Of a stretch of DNA of 8,533 nt, positions 1 through 5,519 are shown piece after piece. Source of the DNA: CAYTTR01 sp964440805 (GTDB lineage: Bacteria > Acidobacteriota > Aminicenantia > Aminicenantales > Aminicenantaceae); the NCBI GenBank assembly GCA_964440805.1, contig CAYTTR010000057.1, positions 1 to 8,533 on the forward strand. Reading direction: 5' to 3'. A program made the position numbers and the translations under genes. Numbering within the stretch: position 1 is the first letter of the stretch; each line of letters starts with the position of its first letter. A model generated the notes under the pieces. The model saw nothing but the letters and a program-made list of their open reading frames with translations, ran no database searches and had not been told where the DNA came from.

Positions 1-165
1 TCTATGGAAGAACCGGAAAGCCGCATATACCAGGTTGAGCTTACATGTGAGGGTATCGAGACAAATATGGTTGATCTTAAGATGCCGGCCGGGGAGGACG
101 ATAAGACAGCGATTAAGATTATCGAGGACCTGAATAAGCTTCAAAAAAATATTTATAACAGCTGA
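1..165 (+). CDS. 3' end of an unidentified protein gene (partial)
   Basis: Frame 1 is open from the left edge to a TGA at 163-165 and encodes 54 residues, ending in the acidic/basic stretch KIIEDLNKLQKNIYNS. The composition looks like real coding sequence: charged, mostly soluble, with a beta-like segment (RIYQVELTCEG) followed by a likely C-terminal helix. An in-frame ATG at 4-6 exists, but no ribosome binding site can be seen that close to the edge, so the gene most likely begins outside the window. I do not recognise the family from this short tail, and no catalytic motif is visible. The stop is followed by a long non-coding stretch, so this is probably the last gene of its transcription unit. 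No convincing terminator follows it. Confidence 0.5.
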   Translation, partial: SMEEPESRIYQVELTCEGIETNMVDLKMPAGEDDKTAIKIIEDLNKLQKNIYNS

Positions 166-264
166 CTTTATTAACCGACAGCGAGCTGAAAACCAGTAAT
201 TTCCATAAAAACTTTCTTTCTCTTTCATTAAACAGGCAGCTAAAAGAGACAGAAACGGCACGGC

Positions 265-343
265 GCTTTCAGAGGAGAAAAACCGCTGCTTAAAATAAGG
301 CAGCTGCTGATTGGGGCTTTCCCCGCTTTCTTCTCCTGAAAGC
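265..343. repeat. Branched inverted repeat (three-way-junction-like)
   Basis: Outer arms at 265-279 and 331-343 pair as GCTTTC with GAAAGC and AGGAGAA with TTCTCCT, giving 13 base pairs with a 2-nt AG bulge (271-272). Two smaller hairpins lie inside. The first pairs GCTGC (285-289) with GCAGC (300-304), extends through TTA/TAA with one bulged G, and closes on an AAA loop. The second is GGGG (313-316) and CCCC (321-324) around a CTTT loop. All pairings were read directly from the sequence. The function is unknown: it could be a structured RNA, a palindromic mobile remnant, or a strong transcription-stopping structure after the upstream gene. No transposase is nearby. Confidence 0.5.
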
Positions 344-438
344 TATCTCAAACCATGGATAAATGATTCAAAATCGGAAAAAAGTTCAATCCTCTTCTCG
401 TTTTATAGCTTTGAATCGGCTCTTTTTCAAAGAAGGAG

Positions 439-627
439 ATGGCCGAAATCGTGTTTGCCGATTATTCCGTTTTCATCGATTCATTCAACCAATCATCTTA
501 TTCCCAATTCTTCGAAGGTGCCGGCGATTATATCCAGGTAGACTATCACATCCTGTTCGCCCTCATTATCGATACTGTGATCCAAGAACTCTTCTCCCCC
601 CGCCGCCCCGGCCCCCAACGCCGCTGA
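439..627 (+). CDS. Short open frame, possibly a decayed middle part of the propeller gene
   Basis: This is an open frame of 62 codons beginning MAEIVFADYSVFIDSF and stopping at a TGA (625-627) just after a C-rich tract. AAGGAG lies directly against the ATG, too close to act as a normal ribosome binding site for it. The beta-strand-like composition (FADYSVFIDSF, YIQVDYHILFALIIDTVIQEL) would suit blades of a beta-propeller. The next frame, 644-1099, takes up a recognisable propeller C-terminus one frame away. I suspect the two were once one gene, separated by a frameshift in or near 596-625. The frame could also be spurious, and I cannot assign a family to it alone. Confidence 0.2.
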   Translation: MAEIVFADYSVFIDSFNQSSYSQFFEGAGDYIQVDYHILFALIIDTVIQELFSPRRPGPQRR

Positions 628-643
628 AGGATTTGATCCCTTT

Positions 644-1099
644 ATGGCGATATCTTATTTTGCCATGGGTCCCAATGACCAGATGATTTATGGTTACCCC
701 ATTGATTACACCATCCAGGTTTTCAGTCCCGAGGGAAAATTACTCCGCAAAATCACTCGAGAGTACAAGCCAGTTGAAGTAACCGAAGAAGAGAAAAAAA
801 GATGGGAAGAAGATCAATCCCCTGAGTTCAAACTTGCTCCCAGTAAATATCACTCTGCTTATTGGCGCTTTGAAGTGGATGAGGAAGGGCGCCTTTATGT
901 CCAAACCTGGGAGAAAGATGCTGAAGACCGTTATTATTATGATGTTTTTGATGAGAAAGGACGTTATCTAACTCGATTGGCCCTTAAGGGATCTCTTTTC
1001 CTGGCCTTAAGGCAAAAGCTTTATTGTCGCGAGGAGGATGAAGAAGGGTATCAGTATTTGAAACGCTATCGACTGATTTTCCCAACTATTGAAGAATAA
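644..1099 (+). CDS. C-terminal part of a 6-bladed beta-propeller protein, probably truncated or a remnant
   Basis: The 151 residues match the C-terminal style of the 6-bladed beta-propeller proteins common in Aminicenantes and Bacteroidetes-like genomes. There is a blade strand YGYPIDYTIQVFSPEGKLLR (about 16-35), the linker YKPVEVTEEEKKRW (41-54), a blade WRFEVDEEGRLYVQTW (74-89), then YYYDVFDEKGRYLTRLALKG and a final LYCREEDEEGYQYLKRYRL strand. Complete members are usually around 350-400 residues with an N-terminal signal peptide, so more than half is missing here. The frame stays open upstream to about 581, and its residues from about 629 (GFDPF) already look like the blade. The ATG at 644 lacks a well-spaced ribosome binding site: AAGGA lies 12 nt away. 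Propellers of this kind are typically secreted or surface binding proteins; their ligands are mostly unknown. Best reading: a 5'-truncated or frameshifted gene. Confidence 0.6.
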   Translation: MAISYFAMGPNDQMIYGYPIDYTIQVFSPEGKLLRKITREYKPVEVTEEEKKRWEEDQSPEFKLAPSKYHSAYWRFEVDEEGRLYVQTWEKDAEDRYYYDVFDEKGRYLTRLALKGSLFLALRQKLYCREEDEEGYQYLKRYRLIFPTIEE

Positions 1100-1202
1100 A
1101 ACAGTAATTACGAAAAAGAGGAGCAAAGAATTTCTATTGGGAGAAGTCCTAGGTAAAGTAGTTTCCCTCTTGTTATTACACACTAATTTATAGGTTAAGT
1201 AA

Positions 1203-1248
1203 ATAGGGGATGTAGACAGAATTGTCCCTTTGGGGAACGTCCCCCTAT
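1203..1248 (+). repeat. REP-like palindromic element, copy A
   Basis: ATAGGGG (1203-1209) pairs with CCCCTAT (1242-1248), and the stem continues as ATGT (1210-1213) with ACGT (1237-1240) across a single bulged C. The inside holds smaller hairpins, including GGGG-AACGT-CCCC (1232-1244). Bases 1223-1245 (23 nt) recur exactly, in inverted orientation, at 6671-6693. A short palindrome repeated between genes resembles REP sequences mobilised by RAYT-type transposases. No such transposase is in the window. Confidence 0.6.
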
Positions 1249-1253
1249 ATTAT

Positions 1254-1282
1254 TTGTCTTTTTTCCGGGAATAAGATATATT
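1254..1282 (+). promoter_or_regulatory. Probable sigma70-type promoter of the nucleotide-sugar operon
   Basis: TTGTCT (1254-1259) and TATATT (1277-1282) are separated by 17 nt, agreeing with the consensus at 4 of 6 and 5 of 6 positions. Transcription would begin near 1289 and give a leader of about 65 nt. It lies immediately downstream of REP-like copy A. The call rests on pattern matching only. Confidence 0.4.
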
Positions 1283-1353
1283 GGATATCCTCAAAAATAA
1301 ATTGGGAAATACACATTTATGCCTGAAGAAGCTGATTTTTAAAAGGAGGACGG

Positions 1354-2310
1354 ATGAGAGTCTTGATAACAGGAATAACCGGTTTTGCCGGCAGCCATTT
1401 AGCGGATTACATCCTTGAAAATCATCCCGGTGCTGAGGTCTACGGCCTTATCCGCTGGCGCAGCCGCCGGGAAAATATCAGCCATATAGAAGACCGGATT
1501 CACCTGGTGGAAGGGGATCTGAAAGACGGAGTCTCTCTTAAAAAATGCCTGGCTGAAGTTAAGCCGGACCGCATTTTCCACTTGGCAGCCCAGAGTTTCG
1601 TCCCCACTTCCTGGACATGCCCGGCAGAGACTTTTTCCATAAATGCCATCGGCCAAATCAATCTGTTTGAGGCTGTCCTGGACCTAGGTCTTTCACCCCG
1701 GATTCAGATTGCCGGCTCCAGCGAGGAATACGGTTTGGTGCCTCCTTATGAGATACCCATGAAAGAAACCAATCCGCTTCGTCCCCTGAGTCCTTATGCT
1801 GTGAGTAAAGTGGCTCAGGATCTCCTGGGTTATCAGTATCATAAAAGCTACGGTTTGCATATCGTCCGCACTCGCGGTTTTAATCATACCGGCCCCCGCC
1901 GGGGCGAAGTATTTATTTGCTCCAATTTCGCCAAGCAGATTGCAGAAATCGAGAAAGGCCGGCGGGAACCTGTTATCTGGGTAGGAAACCTGGAAGCCAA
2001 AAGGGATTTTACAGATGTCAGGGACATTGTCCGCGGTTACTGGTTGAGCCTGGAAAAAGGAGAAGCCGGGGATGTTTACAATATAGGTACAGGGAAAACC
2101 TATGCCATGCAAGAAGTGCTGGATATCCTGATCTCTTACAGCCAAGTCAAGGTTAAAGTTCAAGTTGATCCCAAGCGTCTGCGGCCGTCGGATGTCCCTA
2201 TTCTTCTTTCCGACGCGTCCAAGTTCCGCAACCTTACCGGATGGGAACCGCAGATTCCCTTCAAGCTGGCTTTACGAGACACCCTCGATTTCTGGAGGGA
2301 GAAGGTTTGA
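1354..2310 (+). CDS. gmd: GDP-mannose 4,6-dehydratase
   Basis: This 318-residue extended SDR enzyme would convert GDP-D-mannose to GDP-4-keto-6-deoxy-D-mannose in the cytoplasm, the first committed step to GDP-D-rhamnose and related sugars. The Rossmann nucleotide motif is GITGFAGSHL (7-16), followed by RWRSRRE (34-40), which resembles the Arg-rich NADP-binding loop of Gmd. The active site shows SSEEYG (122-127), where Ser122 and Glu124 align with the Thr/Glu pair of classical Gmd, and Tyr148-x3-Lys152. The substrate region NHTGPRRGEVF (177-187) carries the dehydratase-type RRGE. Parts of the C-terminal half (GNLEAKRDFTDVRDIV) also resemble the reductase Rmd, so dehydratase rests mainly on RRGE and the active-site Glu. 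The start is supported by AAGGAGG (1343-1349), with a short spacer of 4 nt. The gene is coupled to a paralogue downstream. Confidence 0.8.
   Translation: MRVLITGITGFAGSHLADYILENHPGAEVYGLIRWRSRRENISHIEDRIHLVEGDLKDGVSLKKCLAEVKPDRIFHLAAQSFVPTSWTCPAETFSINAIGQINLFEAVLDLGLSPRIQIAGSSEEYGLVPPYEIPMKETNPLRPLSPYAVSKVAQDLLGYQYHKSYGLHIVRTRGFNHTGPRRGEVFICSNFAKQIAEIEKGRREPVIWVGNLEAKRDFTDVRDIVRGYWLSLEKGEAGDVYNIGTGKTYAMQEVLDILISYSQVKVKVQVDPKRLRPSDVPILLSDASKFRNLTGWEPQIPFKLALRDTLDFWREKV
2294..2310 (+). promoter_or_regulatory. Ribosome binding site and TTG start inside the gmd 3' end
   Basis: GGAGG (2294-2298) lies 8 nt before the TTG at 2307-2309. That TTG overlaps the gmd stop TGA (2308-2310) as TTGA, a classic arrangement for translational coupling. 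It fixes the start of the second gene at 2307. The first in-frame ATG, at 2241, would place 22 extra non-homologous residues ahead of the Rossmann motif. Confidence 0.75.
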
Positions 2311-3281
2311 AGCCAAGGGTTTTCATAACCGGGGCTACCGGTTTTGTCGGCCGGCATTTGATAAAGGTCCTTAGTTCATCCGGCCTTAAGGTCTTTGGTT
2401 CCTGTTTCCCCGAACACCCCGAATGTTGCCTTATCCCGGAGGAAGCAAATATCTTTCACTTAGACATACGCCGCAGAGAGGAGCTTAAAAGAGTAATCAA
2501 GGACATTCGCCCCAGCTTAGTTTTCCATTTAGCCGCTGTCTCTAATGTCCGACGGTCATGGGAGGACAGAACAGGTACCATGGAAGTCAATTTCATGGGC
2601 ACTTTCAATCTTCTCGAAGCAGTCCGCTCAGAGGCACCTCAGGCCAGGGTGCTTTTTGTCAGTTCCTCTGATGTCTACGGTGTTCTGAAACCAATTGACC
2701 GGCCTCTGCAGGAAGAAGATGAGATTAAAGTGGTCAATCCCTATGCCTACACCAAGGCCTCAGGAGAGATGCTCTGCCAATTCTACAATTTGGTGAAAGA
2801 GGCAGAAGTAGTTATCAGCCGTTCCTTCCCCCATACCGGCCCTGGACAGAGTCCGGATTTTGTCTGTTCTGACTGGGCTTTTCAACTGGCCCGAATTGAA
2901 AGGGGCGAAAAAAATCCAGTTATCGAGATTGGCAACCTGGAGATAAGGAGAGATTTCTCTGATGTAAGGGATGTGGTAAGAGCCTACCTGGCTCTAATGG
3001 AGAAAGGCCGGCAGGGAGAGGTTTACAATGTCTGTTCCGGCCGGGCTGTTCCCCTGGATTGGATCTTGAAAACATTGGTTTCTTTCTCCTCCAAAACAGT
3101 TGAGATTAAAACCGATCCCGGCAAACTGCGTAAAACCGACATTCCCATTCTTTATGGAGATAGAAGTAAGATTAAAAAAGATACAGGTTGGGAGCCCTCC
3201 ATATCCCTTGAAGAATCTCTCCGGCAACTTCTGGAATATTGGAGGGAAAAGCTATCTTCTGGGAAAGATTCAGATATTTAA
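2307..3281 (+). CDS. rmd: GDP-6-deoxy-4-keto-D-mannose reductase-like SDR enzyme
   Basis: From the TTG start this is 324 residues, a second extended SDR protein clearly paralogous to the gene before it (GNLEIRRDFSDVRDVV and EVYNVCSG against GNLEAKRDFTDVRDIV and DVYNIGTG). The NAD(P) motif is TGATGFVGRHL (8-18) and the active site Tyr146-x3-Lys150. SSSDVYG (119-125) has Asp where the dehydratase has Glu, and HTGPGQSPDFV replaces the dehydratase RRGE, as in Rmd enzymes. The likely role is stereospecific reduction of the 4-keto intermediate to GDP-D-rhamnose. A 4-epimerase/reductase giving another 6-deoxyhexose, such as GDP-6-deoxy-D-talose, cannot be excluded. The TTG start and coupling to gmd suggest matched, modest expression. 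The 3' end overlaps convergent purF by 12 bp. Confidence 0.7.
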   Translation: MKPRVFITGATGFVGRHLIKVLSSSGLKVFGSCFPEHPECCLIPEEANIFHLDIRRREELKRVIKDIRPSLVFHLAAVSNVRRSWEDRTGTMEVNFMGTFNLLEAVRSEAPQARVLFVSSSDVYGVLKPIDRPLQEEDEIKVVNPYAYTKASGEMLCQFYNLVKEAEVVISRSFPHTGPGQSPDFVCSDWAFQLARIERGEKNPVIEIGNLEIRRDFSDVRDVVRAYLALMEKGRQGEVYNVCSGRAVPLDWILKTLVSFSSKTVEIKTDPGKLRKTDIPILYGDRSKIKKDTGWEPSISLEESLRQLLEYWREKLSSGKDSDI

Positions 3282-4739
3282 TTCCAGTTGTCTTTCCCTG
3301 GCCAGGCGCCTTTCTTCCTCAATTGAATCCAGAACTTCCTGGGTGACATCATCGGTGGGGTAATTTCCATCAAAACAGGCTCCGCAAAATTGAGTCAGCT
3401 TTGGATTTCCCTGGTTGACTGCTTTTTTTAGTGAATCAAGGCTCTGGTAGATTACCTTGTCTGCCCCAATGATTTTGGCTACCTGCTCGACTGTATTGTT
3501 CTGGGCAACAAATTCCGTCTTGGTCTGCATGTCGATTCCATAGACACAGGGAAAGCGCAGAGGTGGAGAATAAGAGGCGAAATAGACCTTCTTAGCGCCG
3601 CATTCCCTGACCATTTCTATTATGGCCCGGGAAGTGTTTCCCCTCACAATTGAGTCATCTACAAGGAGAACGTTCTTCCCCTCAAGCTCGGAAGCGATAG
3701 GATTTAATTTTTGCTGGACAGATGTTTTCCGTGAGCTGTCAGAAGGCATGATAAAGGTCCGGCCGATGTAGCGGTTCTTGACCAGGGCTTCCCTGTATTT
3801 GAGGTTAAGAGCGCGGGCGATCTCAATAGCCGCATCCCGGGCAGAATCCGGGACCGGTACCACCACGTCTATTTTTAATTTGTGCTTTTTTATTTCTTCA
3901 GCCAGGAAACGTCCCAGAAGAACCCGGCAGTTGTAAACATTGACGTTGTCGATGAAAGAGTCTGGCCGGGCAAAATAAACCCACTCGAAAAGGCAGGGAG
4001 AATGAGGACATGAAGCTAACTTCCGGGAGTGGACTTTTCGCTGCCTGTCGATGAAGATGGCCTGTCCGGGCTGAACATTCTGGATATGGGAAAAATTCAT
4101 GATATTAAGGCTCACACTTTCCGAGGCAAAGGCGTAAGCAGGAAGAAGACCTTCTTCCCTACGGCCCCAAGCAAGAGGTTTAATACCGTAAGGGTCTCGG
4201 AAAGCAACCATGCCTTCCTCGGCGATATAGGCAACCACAGAGTAGCTGCCCCGGACAGCCTTGAACACTCCTTCCACAGCCTTGAAGACATGTTTGGGCT
4301 CAAGGCGAATTACTTGCAGTGAAGCCAGCTCCTGAGCGAAGACATTGAGTACGGCCTCAACATCATTGGTGGAATTTAAATGACGGTGATATTTTGTGAA
4401 AAGCAATTTTTTTAATTCAGTATAATTTATCACGTTGCCATTGTGGGCCATGGCTATACCAAAGGGAGAATTTACCAGGAATGGTTGGGCGTCTTCCCCG
4501 CTTCCGCCGCCAATAGTGGGATAGCGGGTATGGGCGATGCCGATGTTACCACTGAGTCGTCTGACGTTTTCTGGAGTAAAAATATCTCTGACCAACCCAT
4601 TTCCTTTTTTCACATGGAATACACCGTCGTAAGTGATTATTCCCGCTGAGTCCTGACCTCGATGCTGGATGGAAAGAAGGCCCTGATAAAGTTCAGCAAA
4701 GACTTGTTCGTTTCCGATAACTCCAATTACTCCACACAT
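3270..4739 (-). CDS. purF: Amidophosphoribosyltransferase (glutamine PRPP amidotransferase)
   Basis: The 489-residue protein catalyses the first step of purine synthesis: PRPP plus glutamine gives phosphoribosylamine. The N-terminal glutaminase domain begins MCGVIGV, with the nucleophile Cys2, then HTRYPT (70-75), HNGNV (99-103) and NSTND (122-126). The phosphoribosyltransferase domain carries the PRPP loop VLLVDDSIVRGNTS (357-370). Four cysteines, Cys249 (in CLFEWVYFARPDS), Cys398 (FPCVYG), Cys452 and Cys455 (CGAC), sit where the 4Fe-4S cluster of the Bacillus-type enzyme is bound. Unlike B. subtilis PurF there is no propeptide, since Met removal alone exposes Cys2. Length is normal. The gene stands alone, without pur neighbours. 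Its ATG lacks a ribosome binding site and lies just after a -10 box. Confidence 0.95.
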   Translation of the reverse strand: MCGVIGVIGNEQVFAELYQGLLSIQHRGQDSAGIITYDGVFHVKKGNGLVRDIFTPENVRRLSGNIGIAHTRYPTIGGGSGEDAQPFLVNSPFGIAMAHNGNVINYTELKKLLFTKYHRHLNSTNDVEAVLNVFAQELASLQVIRLEPKHVFKAVEGVFKAVRGSYSVVAYIAEEGMVAFRDPYGIKPLAWGRREEGLLPAYAFASESVSLNIMNFSHIQNVQPGQAIFIDRQRKVHSRKLASCPHSPCLFEWVYFARPDSFIDNVNVYNCRVLLGRFLAEEIKKHKLKIDVVVPVPDSARDAAIEIARALNLKYREALVKNRYIGRTFIMPSDSSRKTSVQQKLNPIASELEGKNVLLVDDSIVRGNTSRAIIEMVRECGAKKVYFASYSPPLRFPCVYGIDMQTKTEFVAQNNTVEQVAKIIGADKVIYQSLDSLKKAVNQGNPKLTQFCGACFDGNYPTDDVTQEVLDSIEEERRLARERQLELNI

Positions 4740-4750
4740 AATAACAGTAT

Positions 4751-4756
4751 ATTATA
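4751..4756 (-). promoter_or_regulatory. -10 box close to the purF start
   Basis: Read on the minus strand, a perfect TATAAT lies 11 nt before the purF ATG. This would put the transcription start near 4744 and leave a leader of about 5 nt. No Shine-Dalgarno sequence occurs between them. The -35 region is poor (TGAATA at 18 nt), so the box could be fortuitous in AT-rich DNA. Confidence 0.35.
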
Positions 4757-4867
4757 ATACCAATCAGCCTGAATTATTCATTAAAAAGTTAACAATTATT
4801 ATAACATAAATACTCTAAACCAGGTTAAAAACTTAATCCCAGCCCAGGCAAAATAAGGGAACATTAG

Positions 4868-4897
4868 TTGGTCTCATGATTAAATTTAGTATATAAT
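4868..4897 (+). promoter_or_regulatory. Probable promoter giving a leaderless mRNA
   Basis: TTGGTC (4868-4873) and a perfect TATAAT (4892-4897) are 18 nt apart. The expected start point falls on or next to the A of the ATG at 4904, and no ribosome binding site precedes that ATG, so the transcript would be leaderless. Confidence 0.5.
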
Positions 4898-4903
4898 AAT
4901 TAT

Positions 4904-5116
4904 ATGCGGCAGAAGATATGGGTAAAAAAAACCACATCTTTTAACGAAGCCGGCCAATTTGAAGATGACTACTATTTATCCATGTCTCCTGAAGAAAGGC
5001 TGACCACTGTCCAGTTCCTTCGCGAGGAATACTGGAAAATCCGCATGGAGCATCTGAATGAGGGTGGAAAAAGATTATCAAGAGTTTTTAAAATTATTAA
5101 ACAAGCACAAAGTTAA
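4904..5116 (+). CDS. Small protein encoded ahead of a nucleotidyltransferase
   Basis: This is a 70-residue basic, mostly helical protein with the central motif YYLSMSPEERLTTVQFLREE (23-42) and a basic C-terminus ending RVFKIIKQAQS. I recognise the pattern (acidic N-terminal part, then S-x-P-x-ERL-x2-V-x-FLR) as that of small proteins often encoded directly before minimal nucleotidyltransferases. Their biochemical role is not established to my knowledge. It overlaps the next gene by 59 nt in another frame, so the two are surely co-transcribed and probably translationally coupled. The start is set by the promoter geometry (leaderless), not by a ribosome binding site. An antitoxin or partner-subunit role is inferred from the arrangement only. 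Confidence 0.65.
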   Translation: MRQKIWVKKTTSFNEAGQFEDDYYLSMSPEERLTTVQFLREEYWKIRMEHLNEGGKRLSRVFKIIKQAQS

Positions 5117-5510
5117 GTATTGCATTGTGGGAGCCTATGCAGTTGCTTTCTATGCTAAGCCAAGATATACCAAGGATATGGATATCCTTGTAGAAGCGGA
5201 GCCTTCCAACGCCAAAAAAATTCTGAAAGCTCTAAATGAATTCGGTTTTGGAAGTCTACCCATATCAGAGGAAGACTTTTCCACTCCGGGGAATATAATT
5301 CAGTTGGGATATGAGCCCCTGAGAATCGATCTTCTGACTTCTCTTCCAGGGATCGATTTTCCCGACGCCTGGGATAACAGGGTTAGTGGTATTTACGGAA
5401 GCCAGGAGGTTTATTTTATCAGCCTGGATGACTTAATCAGGACAAAAAAACAGTCAAACCGGAACTCCGACAAAGTCGATCTCGAACTTCTGGAAAAAGC
5501 AAAAAGATAA
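5058..5510 (+). CDS. Minimal nucleotidyltransferase (AbiEii/DUF6036-like)
   Basis: The 150-residue protein is of the DNA polymerase beta-type nucleotidyltransferase superfamily. The signature IVGAYAVAFYAKPRYTKDMDI (23-43) gives the glycine turn and the Asp40-x-Asp42 metal pair; Asp91 in RIDLL is a good third carboxylate. The usual Gly-Ser at the turn is Gly-Ala here, as in many members of this branch. The C-terminal SLDDLIRTKKQSNRNSDKVD (122-141) is the helix pattern typical of these proteins. GGAG (5047-5050) lies 7 nt before the ATG, supporting this start inside the preceding gene. Relatives act as toxins in TA or abortive infection modules, or as orphan transferases; the substrate (a tRNA, protein or small molecule) cannot be told. 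It ends 9 nt from the convergent methyltransferase gene. Confidence 0.75.
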   Translation: MRVEKDYQEFLKLLNKHKVKYCIVGAYAVAFYAKPRYTKDMDILVEAEPSNAKKILKALNEFGFGSLPISEEDFSTPGNIIQLGYEPLRIDLLTSLPGIDFPDAWDNRVSGIYGSQEVYFISLDDLIRTKKQSNRNSDKVDLELLEKAKR

Positions 5511-5519
5511 GAGCCCGGA

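Larger units (their letters stand above)
166..643. other. 478-nt stretch without a confident gene
   Basis: No frame on either strand gives a convincing intact gene here. The contents are a branched inverted repeat (265-343), an open frame of 62 codons at 439-627, and a C-rich tract at about 596-620. The two other + strand open frames (311-541 and 363-686) overlap this one, lack recognisable motifs and are rich in Ser, Pro and Arg as out-of-frame translations often are. Because the reading frame at 644-1099 continues a known fold without its N-terminal half, this stretch may hold the degraded 5' portion of that gene. This is an inference. Confidence 0.5.

Noticed and set aside
496..654. 53-codon open frame on the minus strand
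   Set aside because: It contains plausible-looking text (FLDHSIDNEGEQD) but no start codon or ribosome binding site, and it overlaps the decayed propeller region.
311..686. Plus-strand frames at 311-541 and 363-686 as genes
   Set aside because: They overlap each other and the 439 frame, have no family signal, and show the Ser/Pro/Arg-rich composition of out-of-frame translation.
1399..1656. Open frame on the minus strand inside the gmd gene
   Set aside because: It is antisense to a strongly supported gene, has no recognisable motif and no ribosome binding site; it is a shadow frame.
1693..2163. 156-codon open frame on the minus strand inside gmd
   Set aside because: Its length is notable, but the plus strand shows full SDR conservation here and the minus product resembles no family.
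2241..2306. ATG at 2241 as the start of the reductase-like gene
   Set aside because: It would add 22 residues read out of frame from the end of gmd, ahead of the Rossmann motif. The TTG at 2307 has a well-placed GGAGG.
4029..4322. 97-codon plus-strand open frame inside purF
   Set aside because: It is antisense to conserved PurF sequence and has no motif or ribosome binding site.
4740..4903. Purine riboswitch or PurR-type control ahead of purF
   Set aside because: The expected leader is only about 5 nt, and no riboswitch-like pairing or long leader is present.
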